This document shows, in pieces, positions 55,187 through 64,000 of a stretch of DNA of 64,000 nt (position 1 is its first letter; each line of letters starts with the position of its first letter). The translations under genes and the position numbers were made by a program. The stretch is from NCBI RefSeq assembly GCF_030815085.1, contig NZ_JAUSWG010000006.1; one strand, given 5' to 3'. This DNA is from Paraclostridium ghonii. Lineage in GTDB: Bacteria; Bacillota; Clostridia; Peptostreptococcales; Peptostreptococcaceae. Below the pieces are notes generated by a model that saw only the letters and a program-made list of their open reading frames with translations, did not search any database and had not been told where the DNA came from.

Positions 55187-57418
55187 TTAGCACATTTTTC
55201 CGTGGAATGTTCTGTTTATAACATCTAATTGTTGCTCTTTAGTTAACTTGATGAAGTTTACAGCGTATCCTGAAACTCTTATAGTTAATTGAGGATATTT
55301 TTCTGGATGCTCCATAGCATCTTCTAAAGTAGCTCTATCAAATACGTTTACGTTTAAGTGATGAGCATTTTGAGAGAAGTATCCATCCATCATTGAAGAT
55401 AAGTTGTTTATTCTTTCATCCATATCTTTTCCTAAAGCACCTGGTACTATAGAGAAAGTATTAGATATACCATCTTGAGCATGCTCGTATGGTAATTTAG
55501 CAACTGATGATAATGATGCTAAAGCACCGCTAGTATCTCTTCCGTGCATTGGGTTAGCTCCTGGAGCAAATGGTTCACCAGCTCTTCTTCCATCAGGAGT
55601 GTTACCAGTTTTCTTACCATAAACAACGTTTGAAGTTATAGTAAGTATAGATTGAGTATGATAAGAATTTCTGTAAGTCTTGTTCTTTCTTATCTTGTCC
55701 ATGAAGTTTTCAACTAAGTTACAAGCTATCTCGTCAACTCTGTCATCGTTGTTCCCAAACATTGGGTATTCACCTTCGATTTCGAAGTCAACAGCTACTC
55801 CAGCTTCATTTCTTATAGTTTTAACTTTAGCATGTTTTATAGCAGATAATGAATCAGCACATACAGATAAACCAGCTATACCACAAGCCATAGTTCTGAA
55901 TATATCTCTATCATGTAAAGCCATTTCTAATGCTTCATAAGAATACTTATCATGCATGTAGTGGATTACATTTAATGTATTTACATATAAGTTAGCTAAC
56001 CAATCAGTGAATGGTTCAAACTTAGCCATAACCTCATTGTAGTCTAAGTACTCAGAAGTTATTGGTTCGAATCTAGGTCCAACTTGAGCACCTGACTTCT
56101 CATCAACACCACCGTTTATAGCGTATAATAAAGTCTTAGCTAAGTTAACTCTAGCTCCGAAGAATTGCATTTGCTTACCGATTCTCATTGCAGATACACA
56201 ACAAGCTATACCGTAGTCATCTCCCCAGTAAGGTCTCATTAAATCATCGTTCTCATATTGAACAGAACTTGTGTCTATTGATACTTTAGAACAGAAGTTT
56301 TTGAATCCTTGAGGTAATTGAGTAGACCATAATACTGTTAAGTTTGGCTCTGGAGAAGCTCCAAGAGTATATAATGTATTTAAAACTCTGAATGAGTTCT
56401 TAGTTACTAATGTTCTACCATCTATTCCCATACCACCTATAGACTCAGTTACCCAAGTTGGGTCTCCAGAGAATAAATCGTTGTATTCAGGAGTTCTTAA
56501 GAATTTAACCATTCTTAACTTCATAACGAAGTGGTCCATTATTTCTTGAACTTCTTCTTCAGTTATAGTTCCAGCAGCTAAATCTCTTTCGAAGTATATA
56601 TCTAAGAAAGTAGAAGTTCTACCTAATGACATTGCAGCACCATTTTGATCTTTTATAGCACCTAAGTATCCGAAGTATAACCATTGAACAGCTTCTTTAG
56701 AGTTAGTAGCTGGATTAGATATATCGAATCCATAAACAGCAGCCATAGCTTTTAATTCAGTTAAAGCTTTTATTTGATCAGATATTTCTTCTCTTGATCT
56801 TATAACAGCTTCATCCATTGTAGAAACGTCTAAAGAATCTTTTTGTACTTTTTTGTCAGCTATTAAAGCATCAACACCGTATAAAGCAACTCTTCTGTAG
56901 TCTCCTATTATTCTACCTCTTCCGTAAGCATCAGGTAATCCAGTTACTATACCAGATTTTCTAACAGCTCTCATTTCAGCAGTATAAGCATCGAATACAC
57001 CTTGGTTATGAGTTTTTCTGTATTTAGTGAATATTTCACTTATTTCAGGATCACATTCATATCCATAAGCCTTACAAGAATTTTCAGCCATTTTTATACC
57101 ACCGAATGGTTGTATAGCTCTTTTTAAAGGAGCATCAGTTTGGAAACCAACTATAGTTTCTATTTCTTTATCTAAGTATCCAGGACCGTAAGCATTTATC
57201 ATAGATACTGTTTTAGTGTCTATATCTAATGTTCCGCCATTATCTCTTTCCTTTTTGAAAAGAACCATAGCTTCTTCCCATAATTTTTTAGTATTTTCAG
57301 TTGCTCCAGCTAAGAAAGAGTCATTTCCTTCATATGGAGTGTAGTTTAATTGTATGAACTCTCTTACGTTTATTTCTTTAGTCCATCTACCAGTTTTGAA
57401 TCCTTGCCATGCATTCAT
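55187..57418 (-). CDS. pflB: Formate acetyltransferase (pyruvate formate-lyase)
   Basis: Pyruvate + CoA = acetyl-CoA + formate. 743 aa from ATG 57418, with AAGGAGG (complement of 57428-57434) 9 nt away; an ATG at 57502 is in frame but lacks a ribosome binding site. The active-site Cys pair is in YGIACCVSAM and the radical Gly in RVSGYAVNF near the C-terminus. The formate made here could feed Fhs of the WL cluster. No formate dehydrogenase is in the window, so Pfl is the only visible formate source. Monocistronic. Confidence 0.97.
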   Translation of the reverse strand: MNAWQGFKTGRWTKEINVREFIQLNYTPYEGNDSFLAGATENTKKLWEEAMVLFKKERDNGGTLDIDTKTVSMINAYGPGYLDKEIETIVGFQTDAPLKRAIQPFGGIKMAENSCKAYGYECDPEISEIFTKYRKTHNQGVFDAYTAEMRAVRKSGIVTGLPDAYGRGRIIGDYRRVALYGVDALIADKKVQKDSLDVSTMDEAVIRSREEISDQIKALTELKAMAAVYGFDISNPATNSKEAVQWLYFGYLGAIKDQNGAAMSLGRTSTFLDIYFERDLAAGTITEEEVQEIMDHFVMKLRMVKFLRTPEYNDLFSGDPTWVTESIGGMGIDGRTLVTKNSFRVLNTLYTLGASPEPNLTVLWSTQLPQGFKNFCSKVSIDTSSVQYENDDLMRPYWGDDYGIACCVSAMRIGKQMQFFGARVNLAKTLLYAINGGVDEKSGAQVGPRFEPITSEYLDYNEVMAKFEPFTDWLANLYVNTLNVIHYMHDKYSYEALEMALHDRDIFRTMACGIAGLSVCADSLSAIKHAKVKTIRNEAGVAVDFEIEGEYPMFGNNDDRVDEIACNLVENFMDKIRKNKTYRNSYHTQSILTITSNVVYGKKTGNTPDGRRAGEPFAPGANPMHGRDTSGALASLSSVAKLPYEHAQDGISNTFSIVPGALGKDMDERINNLSSMMDGYFSQNAHHLNVNVFDRATLEDAMEHPEKYPQLTIRVSGYAVNFIKLTKEQQLDVINRTFHGKMC

Positions 57419-57697
57419 GTTGATAGCCTCCTTAAGTTTGTATGTGTTGAGTATATTTATTTTATAAAATCTAGCTAGATATTTTTTAAACAATATAATC
57501 ATATCATAGAATGGGTATTTTGTATACAGAATTTTGCACTATCTTTCATTTTTCGATATATTTTTCTCTTATTTCTTATATTAATTATAATACCTCGTTA
57601 AAATGAATAATAAACATTAATTTTACGAATAATTTTAAAATTTTATATACATATAACTTTAAGTGGAATGAATACCTATTTAATAAGGGGGGATAAA

Positions 57698-58654
57698 ATG
57701 ATATTAACGATTGGACTATTTTTAATAGGATTTATACTTATAACAAAGGGTGCGGATATTTTTATAGATTCTACTATATCTGTAGGGAAAAAAACAAACA
57801 TACCAGAAATTATTTTAGGTGCGACTATTGTTAGCTTAGCAACTACATTGCCTGAACTAACAGTTTCTGTATGCTCATCAATAAAAGGTTATACTACAAT
57901 GAGTTTAGGAAATGCAGTGGGATCTATAATTTGCAATACTGGATTAGCTCTTGGATTAGTGGCGATTATTAAACCCTTTAGGATAGAAAAAAAAGTGTTT
58001 AATTCTAAAGCTATATTATTAATGATATCTATAATTATTTTAATTGTATTAGGATTAGATAAAGTTATAGATAGAAAAGATGCTATGGCACTTATGGGAA
58101 TGTTAATTATTTACATGGTTAATAACTATAAGAGTATAGCTAAAACTAAAATGAAATCAGTACCAAATACAAATATAATAAATGAAAGGAAATCATTTGA
58201 TATACTAAAAATATCATCTTTATTTATTATAGGAATAATTATGATGATAATAGGATCGAGGTTATTAGTTGATAATGGAATAAAAATAGCTGAATTTATA
58301 GGAGTTCCACAAGGGATTATAAGTTTAACGGTAATAGCGCTTGGAACATCGCTTCCAGAATTAGTATCTTGTTTAACTGCTATAAAGAAAAAACATAACG
58401 CAATATCTGTAGGGAATATACTAGGCGCAAATATTTTAAATATAGTTTCGGTAATATCTATATCGTCTTTTATAAATGATACACCTATACTTAAACAGAC
58501 ATCTATGATAGATTTTCCATTTATGATAATATTAGTATTGATTTTAATAATTCCTACAATTATAAAAGAAAAAATTTATAGACTCCAAGGCTTTTTAATG
58601 ATATTTACATATTTACTATATTTATTTGTTCTATATTTTACATATATAAAATAA
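57698..58654 (+). CDS. CaCA-family calcium/sodium antiporter
   Basis: Membrane cation exchanger of the YrbG type, 318 aa, about ten hydrophobic helices. The two inverted alpha-repeats are clear: GATIVSLATTLPELTVS (about residue 42) and SLTVIALGTSLPELVSC (about 205), with the ion-binding Glu in each. A central hydrophilic loop with Lys lies near 145. I use ATG 57698 behind AAGGGGGGAT; an earlier in-frame ATG at 57668 lies ahead of that site. Substrate ion (Ca2+ or other) not certain. Confidence 0.9.
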   Translation: MILTIGLFLIGFILITKGADIFIDSTISVGKKTNIPEIILGATIVSLATTLPELTVSVCSSIKGYTTMSLGNAVGSIICNTGLALGLVAIIKPFRIEKKVFNSKAILLMISIIILIVLGLDKVIDRKDAMALMGMLIIYMVNNYKSIAKTKMKSVPNTNIINERKSFDILKISSLFIIGIIMMIIGSRLLVDNGIKIAEFIGVPQGIISLTVIALGTSLPELVSCLTAIKKKHNAISVGNILGANILNIVSVISISSFINDTPILKQTSMIDFPFMIILVLILIIPTIIKEKIYRLQGFLMIFTYLLYLFVLYFTYIK

Positions 58655-58672
58655 AACTTAAAATTTAAAAAT

Positions 58673-58704
58673 AAAATAAGGGGAAGATAACACCCCTTAT
58701 TTTG
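58673..58704. terminator. Terminator after the antiporter gene
   Basis: AAAATAAGGGG (58673-58683) / CCCCTTATTTT (58693-58703), perfect 11-bp stem with a short T tail. Confidence 0.7.
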
Positions 58705-58818
58705 CTTTAAAATGAATATGATATTTACTATTAGGATAAAATATTAATTGCATAATGTTTAAAATAAATATATAATTGATAAAGTTAATATAAATTGATT
58801 ACGGAAAGGAAACAATAT

Positions 58819-60411
58819 ATGAATATAGTTAAATTCGATGATTTACCAATAAATGAGAACATAAAAAAAGCTGTATTAGAAATGGGATTCGAGGAACCAT
58901 CTCCAATACAAGCTCAAGCAATACCAAAAATAATCACAGGAGTCGATATTATAGGGCAAGCGCAAACAGGTACGGGGAAAACAGCAGCATTTAGTATACC
59001 TATATTAGAGATGGTAGATCCAGATGATAGGAGTCTACAAGCGGTAGTTTTATGTCCAACAAGAGAATTAGCAATACAAGTATCAAGTGAAATAAAAAAA
59101 ATAGGTAAATACATGCACGGAATAAAAACTTTACCTGTATATGGAGGACAACCTATAGATAGACAAATAAAGTCTTTAAAAAGTGGTGTCCAAATTGTTA
59201 TAGGAACTCCAGGGCGTGTAATAGACCATATAAACCGTAAGACTTTAAAGCTTGATAAAGTAAAAATGGTTATATTAGATGAAGCGGATGAAATGTTAGA
59301 TATGGGATTCAGAGAAGATATAGAAATGATTTTAAATCAAACTCCACAAAATAGACAAACAACTTTCTTCTCAGCTACTATGCCTAAAGGAATATTAGAT
59401 TTAACAAAAAGATTCCAAAAAGACCCTGAGCATGTAAGAATAGTTAGAAAAGAGCTGACAGTTCCTAATATAAAACAATATTATATAGAAACTAAATCTG
59501 CTAATAAATTAGAAGTATTATGTAGATTAGTAGATGTATATAATCCTAAATTATCAGTAGTATTCTGTAACACAAAAAGAGGTGCGGATGAGTTAGTTAG
59601 TGACTTACAAGCTAGAGGATACTTTGCAGATGCTCTACATGGAGATTTAAAACAAACTCAAAGAGATATAGTAATGGATAAGTTTAGAAACGGAACTATA
59701 GATATATTAGTTGCTACAGATGTTGCAGCTAGAGGAATAGATGTTGACGATGTAGAGGCTGTATTTAACTATGATTTACCTCAAGATGAGGAGTACTATG
59801 TACACAGAATAGGAAGAACAGGAAGAGCTGGTAGAAATGGAGTATCGTTCACTTTTGTATTCGGAAAATCTATGAGAAAAATGAAAGATATAGAAAGATA
59901 CACTAAATCTAAGCTAGAAAAACATAGTATACCTTCAATATCAGATGTTGAAGAGAAAAAAGTAAGCTTATTCTTTGAACAAGTAAAATCTACTATAGAA
60001 GAAGGGCATTTAACAAAGCAAGTTCAATGGCTAGAAAACTTCTGTAAGGAAGAAGATTATGATACTTTAGATATTGCTGCTGCTTTAGTTAAATTAGCTT
60101 TAGGAGATGAAGCAAAAGAAGAAATAATAGAAGAGAGTCATAATACAGGTGCTGAATCAGGTATGACTAGACTATTTATAAATATAGGAAGAAAACAAAA
60201 AGTTCAAGCTAGAGATATAGTTGGAGCTATAGCTGGAGAAGTTGGTATACCAGGAAAGCTAGTTGGAACTATAGATATATATGATAAATATACTTTTGTT
60301 GAAGTTCCAAAGAAACACGCTAGAAAAGTTCTTGAAAAAATGAAGAACATAAAAATAAAAGGAAATAAAGTTAATATAGAACAAGCAAATAATAAGAGAA
60401 AAAGCAAATAA
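58819..60411 (+). CDS. DEAD-box RNA helicase (DeaD/CshA type) with DbpA domain
   Basis: ATP-dependent RNA helicase of 530 aa acting in ribosome assembly or RNA decay. Q motif (PSPIQAQAI), AQTGTGKTAAF (about 49), PTRELA, DEAD (about 155), SATMP, and HRIGRTGRAGR (about 335). Residues from about 450 to the end form the DbpA-like RNA-binding domain (MTRLFINIGRKQKVQ, GTIDIYDKYTFVEVP), which in DbpA contacts 23S rRNA. Start ATG 58819 with GGAAAGGA in front; a TTG at 58795 precedes that site. Confidence 0.93.
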   Translation: MNIVKFDDLPINENIKKAVLEMGFEEPSPIQAQAIPKIITGVDIIGQAQTGTGKTAAFSIPILEMVDPDDRSLQAVVLCPTRELAIQVSSEIKKIGKYMHGIKTLPVYGGQPIDRQIKSLKSGVQIVIGTPGRVIDHINRKTLKLDKVKMVILDEADEMLDMGFREDIEMILNQTPQNRQTTFFSATMPKGILDLTKRFQKDPEHVRIVRKELTVPNIKQYYIETKSANKLEVLCRLVDVYNPKLSVVFCNTKRGADELVSDLQARGYFADALHGDLKQTQRDIVMDKFRNGTIDILVATDVAARGIDVDDVEAVFNYDLPQDEEYYVHRIGRTGRAGRNGVSFTFVFGKSMRKMKDIERYTKSKLEKHSIPSISDVEEKKVSLFFEQVKSTIEEGHLTKQVQWLENFCKEEDYDTLDIAAALVKLALGDEAKEEIIEESHNTGAESGMTRLFINIGRKQKVQARDIVGAIAGEVGIPGKLVGTIDIYDKYTFVEVPKKHARKVLEKMKNIKIKGNKVNIEQANNKRKSK

Positions 60412-60451
60412 TAAGAGAAAAAAGTAATTTTAAATAAGTAAATTGCAGAGA

Positions 60452-60487
60452 AAAGGGATGTTTCAAATGTTTTGAGACACCCCTTTA
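60452..60487. terminator. Terminator between deaD-like gene and dapL
   Basis: AAAGGGATGTTTCAAA (60452-60467) / TTTGAGACACCCCTTT (60471-60486) between convergent genes; T runs are short on both sides. Confidence 0.7.
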
Positions 60488-60499
60488 AATATATTCAAT

Positions 60500-61732
60500 T
60501 TAAAACTCTAAATTTAAAGATAAAAGCCTATTTTTAAGTTCATTCATTACACTAATTTCATCATCTAAACAATCTGCATCATAGGTAACTGAAAATCTTA
60601 AAAAGCTCCCACAATCATCCCAAGGAACAGTGGAAACTAATGCGTGAGAAAGTATATAAAGACTTGCTTCTTCAGCATTATTAAATTTAACTCCATTTTT
60701 AATTCCCTTAGGAATATTAACATAAGAGTAAAATCCAGCATCAGGTTTTTTAGCATTAAATCCAACTTGTTTTAAAACATCTACTAATAAGTCAAATCTT
60801 CTTGAGTATCGTTTTTTATTTAAATCAATCAAATCATAATTATCAAGTGCATAAGCTCCTGCTTTTTGTATAGCTCTAAATTGTCCAGAATCAGTATGAC
60901 CTTTAATAGCACAATAGAGTTGCATTGCTTTTTTAGATCCTATAACAAAAGCTAACCTCCATCCGGTCATATTAAAAGATTTGGATAGAGAGTGAATTTC
61001 TATGCAAACATCTATTGCACCGTCTACGTTTAATATACTAATAGGTTTACAATCACCATAAGTTAAAGCACCATAAGCTAAATCAGATACTATTATAATG
61101 TTGTTTTCTTTGGCGAATTTAACTGCATGCTCATAAAATTCTCTAGTTGCAATTTGACCAGTAGGATTGTTAGGGTAATTTAAATATAAAAGTTTTGCTC
61201 TTTTCTTTATATTTTCAGGTATATTATCTAAATCGGGATAAAAGTTATTTTCATGGGATAAAGGAAGTTTATAAATTTCACCCCCTAAAAACTTAGAATA
61301 TGTTCCAAGTACTTGATATGCAGGAGAGGGCATGAGACATATATCTCCAGGGTTTATAAAGCATAGTGGAATCATAGCGAGTACTGGTTTAGAACCTATT
61401 CCATGTACTACATTTTCTGGAGTAATATCTTTTAAGTTATATACATTATTTAAATATCTACAAGCAGCTTCTTGAAATTCAATAATCCCATTATCGGAAT
61501 AAAATCTATTCTCAGCTTTTCTAGCTTCAATACACAATATGTCAACTACTGAACTATCAGCCATTTTATCGGGTTCTCCGACTCCCATATCAATAAGTTT
61601 TGTATCTGGAAATTTAGATTTAACTTCTTTTGTTATTTTTTTAATTTTTTCAAATTTATAGAGATTGTCACTATTTTTAAAAAACGATGGACCACCAAGG
61701 CGATTAGAAATTTTGTTGTCAATAAAATCCAT
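60500..61732 (-). CDS. dapL: LL-diaminopimelate aminotransferase-like enzyme
   Basis: PLP fold-type I aminotransferase, 410 aa, the DapL size. It begins with LGGPSFFKNSDNLYKFEKIK and GVGEPDKMAD; PLP-Lys in HSLSKSFNMTGWRLAF (about residue 250); NYPNNPTG (about 190). DapL converts tetrahydrodipicolinate to LL-diaminopimelate in one step for peptidoglycan and Lys. No other lysine gene is adjacent, so another specificity within the family remains possible. GGAGGA precedes ATG 61732. Confidence 0.85.
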   Translation of the reverse strand: MDFIDNKISNRLGGPSFFKNSDNLYKFEKIKKITKEVKSKFPDTKLIDMGVGEPDKMADSSVVDILCIEARKAENRFYSDNGIIEFQEAACRYLNNVYNLKDITPENVVHGIGSKPVLAMIPLCFINPGDICLMPSPAYQVLGTYSKFLGGEIYKLPLSHENNFYPDLDNIPENIKKRAKLLYLNYPNNPTGQIATREFYEHAVKFAKENNIIIVSDLAYGALTYGDCKPISILNVDGAIDVCIEIHSLSKSFNMTGWRLAFVIGSKKAMQLYCAIKGHTDSGQFRAIQKAGAYALDNYDLIDLNKKRYSRRFDLLVDVLKQVGFNAKKPDAGFYSYVNIPKGIKNGVKFNNAEEASLYILSHALVSTVPWDDCGSFLRFSVTYDADCLDDEISVMNELKNRLLSLNLEF

Positions 61733-61824
61733 TATTATTCCTCCAAAAACTAATTTAGTATAATATATAATATTTTAATAAATAGTTTTTTGATACAATA
61801 AAACAAAACTATTTAAATTTCGTT

Positions 61825-61852
61825 GAAGGATAATAATCTGATTTATAGAATT
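61825..61852 (+). promoter_or_regulatory. SigH-type promoter of the spoIIA operon
   Basis: GAAGGATAA (61825-61833), 11 bp, then ATAGAAT (61845-61851), in agreement with the SigH pattern RnAGGAwWW-N11-12-RnnGAAT. spoIIA is SigH dependent in Bacillus and clostridia, so location and motif agree. The transcript would start about 40 bp before spoIIAA. Confidence 0.65.
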
Positions 61853-61896
61853 CAATAAAAAGTATCATTTTTAAATTTGATAGGAGGGGGAAGCTA

Positions 61897-62253
61897 ATGA
61901 TAAATTTTTCTTTAGACAATAAAAACTTAAGAGTTGAGTTTTTAAGTAAAGAATTAGATCATCATATTGCAAATGAAGTAAGAGAAGAGATTGATTATGT
62001 TATACAAGAAAAACAAATCAAGAATATAGTTTTTGATTTTAAAAATATGAATTTTATGGATTCTTCAGGCATTGGTGTGGTTATTGGTAGATATAAGAAA
62101 ATATCTAGCGAAGGTGGAAAGGTAGCTGTAATAAACTTAAACTCAAGAGTAAAAAAGGTTTTTGATTTATCTGGAATGAATAAGATAATAGAAGTTCATA
62201 ACACTTATGAAGATGCTGTAAGTTCTTTTTTAGGAGGCGTTGCAAATGAATAA
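61897..62253 (+). CDS. spoIIAA: Anti-sigma F factor antagonist SpoIIAA
   Basis: STAS-domain protein of 118 aa that frees SigF from SpoIIAB in the forespore. The phosphorylated Ser is in FMDSSGIGVVIGR (Ser57-Ser58 region). AGGAGGGGG precedes ATG 61897. Overlaps spoIIAB by 8 nt. Confidence 0.95.
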   Translation: MINFSLDNKNLRVEFLSKELDHHIANEVREEIDYVIQEKQIKNIVFDFKNMNFMDSSGIGVVIGRYKKISSEGGKVAVINLNSRVKKVFDLSGMNKIIEVHNTYEDAVSSFLGGVANE

Positions 62254-62680
62254 TATTATGGAAGTAAAGTTTTCAGCAAGATCAGAAAATGAAAGTTTTG
62301 CGAGGGTAATAGTTGCATCATTTGCAACTAAATTAGATCCTACATTAGATGAAATTGCAGATATAAAAACTGCGGTATCTGAAGCTGTAACAAATTCAAT
62401 AATACACGGATACGATGAAGACGAAACAAAGTTTGTAAATATAAGATGTGAAATTGAAGATAGAGAGATAACTATTACAGTTGAAGATTCTGGGAATGGT
62501 ATAGAAGATTTAGATATGGCTATGCAGCCATTATATACATCAAAACCTGAATTAGAAAGATCTGGTATGGGATTTACCGTTATGGAAAGTTTCATGGATA
62601 AAGTAGCTGTTTCTTCTAAAAAGGGAGAAGGAACTAAAGTTATTATGAAAAAGAAAATAGATTCATCTAATATAGAATAG
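62246..62680 (+). CDS. spoIIAB: Anti-sigma F factor / kinase SpoIIAB
   Basis: GHKL kinase of 144 aa that binds SigF and phosphorylates SpoIIAA. N-box AVSEAVTNSIIHGY (about residue 45), G1 VEDSGNGIEDL (about 80) and G2 ERSGMGFTVMESFMD are present. Start ATG 62246, 8 nt from AGGAGG (62232-62237); a TTG at 62240 is too close to that site. Translation is coupled to spoIIAA. Confidence 0.95.
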   Translation: MNNIMEVKFSARSENESFARVIVASFATKLDPTLDEIADIKTAVSEAVTNSIIHGYDEDETKFVNIRCEIEDREITITVEDSGNGIEDLDMAMQPLYTSKPELERSGMGFTVMESFMDKVAVSSKKGEGTKVIMKKKIDSSNIE

Positions 62681-62690
62681 AGGTTTTGTT

Positions 62691-63455
62691 ATGGGGATAA
62701 CTGCCAATAAAGAAGAAAGAAAGGGATTGCTTAGTCATGAAGAGACGTTAAGATTAATACAACTTGTACAAAATGGGGATGAAGAGGCAAAAGAAATACT
62801 GATAGAGAGCAATTTAGGGTTAGTTAGAAGTGTTGTATCTAAATTTTTAAATATAGGGTATGAAAGAGATGATTTATTTCAATTAGGGTCAATAGGGCTT
62901 ATAAAATCAATTTATAAATTTGATCCAAAATTTAATGTAAAATTTTCAACATATGCAGTACCTATGATTTTAGGAGAAATAAAAAGATACTTAAGAGATG
63001 ATGGGATGATAAAAGTCTCAAGATCTTTAAAGCAAGTTGCAATAAAAGCTAAAACACAAAGTGAAATCTTAACAAAAAAGCTAGGAAGAGAACCTACTAT
63101 AGATGAATTATCAAAAGCTGTGGGTGTTGATAAAGAAGATTTAGTTATGGCTTTGGAATCAAATTTCTCTGTTGAGTACCTACATGGAGTAATACATGAA
63201 GAAGAAGGTGCACCTATATGCTTAATTGATAAAATCAGTTTAAAAGGAGAGGATGAAGAAGATAAAGTAATAGATAACCTTTTATTAAAAGAGGTACTGG
63301 GTAAATTAGAAAAGAGAGAAAGACAAATTATAATGCTTAGATATTTTGAGGATAAAACACAGAGTGAAATAGGTGAACTTTTAAATATTTCTCAAGTGCA
63401 GGTATCTAGAATAGAGAAAAAAGTATTATCAAAACTAAAGACTTATATAGGATAA
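62691..63455 (+). CDS. sigF: Sporulation sigma factor SigF
   Basis: First forespore-specific sigma factor, 254 aa. Region 2 (NLGLVRSVVSKFLNIGYERDDLFQLG, about 44-70; FSTYAVPMILGEIKRYLRDD) and region 4 with its helix-turn-helix (TQSEIGELLNISQVQVSRIEKKVL, about 225-248) are complete. Third gene of the spoIIA operon, 10 bp after spoIIAB, followed by a terminator. Confidence 0.96.
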   Translation: MGITANKEERKGLLSHEETLRLIQLVQNGDEEAKEILIESNLGLVRSVVSKFLNIGYERDDLFQLGSIGLIKSIYKFDPKFNVKFSTYAVPMILGEIKRYLRDDGMIKVSRSLKQVAIKAKTQSEILTKKLGREPTIDELSKAVGVDKEDLVMALESNFSVEYLHGVIHEEEGAPICLIDKISLKGEDEEDKVIDNLLLKEVLGKLEKRERQIIMLRYFEDKTQSEIGELLNISQVQVSRIEKKVLSKLKTYIG

Positions 63456-63459
63456 AAGT

Positions 63460-63490
63460 AAACCCTTAATTTAGGGGTTTATTTTTTTTG
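63460..63490 (+). terminator. Terminator of the spoIIA operon
   Basis: AAACCCTTAA (63460-63469) / TTAGGGGTTT (63471-63480) followed by T8. Confidence 0.85.
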
Positions 63491-63540
63491 TTTTGTTAAA
63501 TAATAACAATATATAGCTTAATTAAATAGGAGGTTGAAAT

Positions 63541-63978
63541 ATGGATAAAAATTACAAAGAATACGTTGATAAAATAAGTCCAAAGCCTACATATATTAAA
63601 AACTATATATTAGCATTTGTTGTAGGTGGAATAATTTGTGTAATTGGGCAGATTATAAATGATGCTTATATGAGTTTTGGATTAGACAAATTAAAGTCAG
63701 CAGGAGCCACATCTATGACTTTAATTTTTATAGGAGCATTTTTAACAGGGATAGGAGTTTATGACTTAATAGGTAAAAGAGCAGGAGCGGGGTCTATTAT
63801 TCCTATAACTGGTTTTGCAAACTCTATAGTGTCACCCGCTATGGAATATAAGCGAGAAGGATATGTAATGGGTGTAGGAGCAAATTTATTTAAAGTTGCA
63901 GGTCCTGTTTTAGTATATGGAATAGGATCATCGGTGATATGTGGCCTTATATACTATACAATAAAATTTATTATATAG
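63541..63978 (+). CDS. spoVAC: Stage V sporulation protein AC
   Basis: Spore inner membrane protein of 145 aa, part of the SpoVA channel for Ca-dipicolinate. Four hydrophobic segments (about 22-40, 55-75, 80-100 and 120-142) and the family text GLDKLKSAGATSM and ITGFANSIVSPAMEYKREG (about 90-108) identify it. AGGAGG precedes ATG 63541. It follows sigF, as in many clostridia, but after a terminator. A SigG-type promoter was not convincing by eye. Confidence 0.94.
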   Translation: MDKNYKEYVDKISPKPTYIKNYILAFVVGGIICVIGQIINDAYMSFGLDKLKSAGATSMTLIFIGAFLTGIGVYDLIGKRAGAGSIIPITGFANSIVSPAMEYKREGYVMGVGANLFKVAGPVLVYGIGSSVICGLIYYTIKFII

Positions 63979-63993
63979 AAAGGAGCTATATAG

Positions 63994-64000
63994 GTGGCTA
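63994..64000 (+). CDS. Start of next gene, probably spoVAD (cut by window end)
   Basis: AAAGGAG (63979-63985) is followed 8 nt later by GTG GCT at 63994. Only two codons lie in the window; spoVAD is inferred from the usual spoVAC-spoVAD order. Confidence 0.4.

Noticed and set aside
57419..57502. N-terminal extension of PflB
   Set aside because: AAGGAGG 9 nt before ATG 57418 and the standard 743-aa length show that the shorter start is right.
63493..63509. TTGTTA-N5-TAACAA palindrome before spoVAC, Rex-like
   Set aside because: One base shorter than the Rex spacing, overlaps the terminator tail, and no reason for redox control of spoVAC.

Overview
The window is AT-rich, densely coded DNA from a low-GC, endospore-forming Firmicute. 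It carries a sporulation sigma operon, spoVAC, a Phe T-box, and a complete carbonyl branch of the Wood-Ljungdahl (WL) pathway. Gene content and order (cooS-cooC-fhs-fchA-folD-metV-metF-lpdA-cooC-acsD-acsC-acsE-acsB-gcvH) point to Peptostreptococcaceae, i.e. relatives of Clostridioides or Terrisporobacter. That placement is inference from gene order and codon style, not from a search. No insertion sequence, prophage or CRISPR array was seen.

Layout. 0.1-3.0 kb: a Ktr-type potassium uptake pair and a SpoU rRNA methyltransferase. 3.0-7.4 kb: a T-box leader, pheS, pheT and zapA. 7.4-24.5 kb: housekeeping genes (U32 peptidase family, mprF, pepD, mutS2, DUF523, argS, a B12-binding radical SAM enzyme, a TPR protein, a Ptb-like acyltransferase), two unknown genes and a candidate small RNA. 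24.6-40.7 kb: the 14-gene WL cluster, interrupted between fhs and fchA by an unusual array of palindromic repeats. 40.9-46.6 kb: WL accessory genes, namely a corrinoid protein activator, two radical SAM proteins plus a LipM-like octanoyltransferase (probably a lipoyl assembly set for GcvH), CooT, a DUF3842 protein and a His-rich protein. 46.8-54.1 kb: tRNA-Ser(GCT), a RNase H-like protein, a UvrD/PcrA-type helicase, asparaginase, two tandem paralogous small RNA candidates, and a NifZ-type cysteine desulfurase with ThiI. 54.2-61.7 kb: pflA, pflB, a Ca/Na antiporter, a DEAD-box helicase and a DapL-like aminotransferase. 61.9-64 kb: spoIIAA-spoIIAB-sigF under a SigH-type promoter, then spoVAC and the first codons of the next gene.

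How it works together. Fhs, FchA, FolD and MetV/MetF carry formate to methyl-THF. AcsE passes the methyl to the corrinoid protein AcsCD, which the RACo-like protein keeps reduced. CooS supplies CO, and AcsB makes acetyl-CoA. The two CooC-type ATPases, CooT and the His-rich protein probably handle nickel. GcvH and LpdA link the cluster to glycine cleavage or synthesis, and the LipM plus radical SAM set would make GcvH's lipoyl group. FolD lacks two residues needed for cyclohydrolase activity, which fits the presence of a separate cyclohydrolase, FchA.

Most notable non-coding signals: (1) two tandem small RNA candidates (minus strand, 51.1-51.4 kb) with CCCC loops that match the AGGGGGA-type ribosome binding sites of the WL genes; (2) the fhs-fchA repeat array; (3) a dispersed palindromic repeat present twice in opposite orientation.
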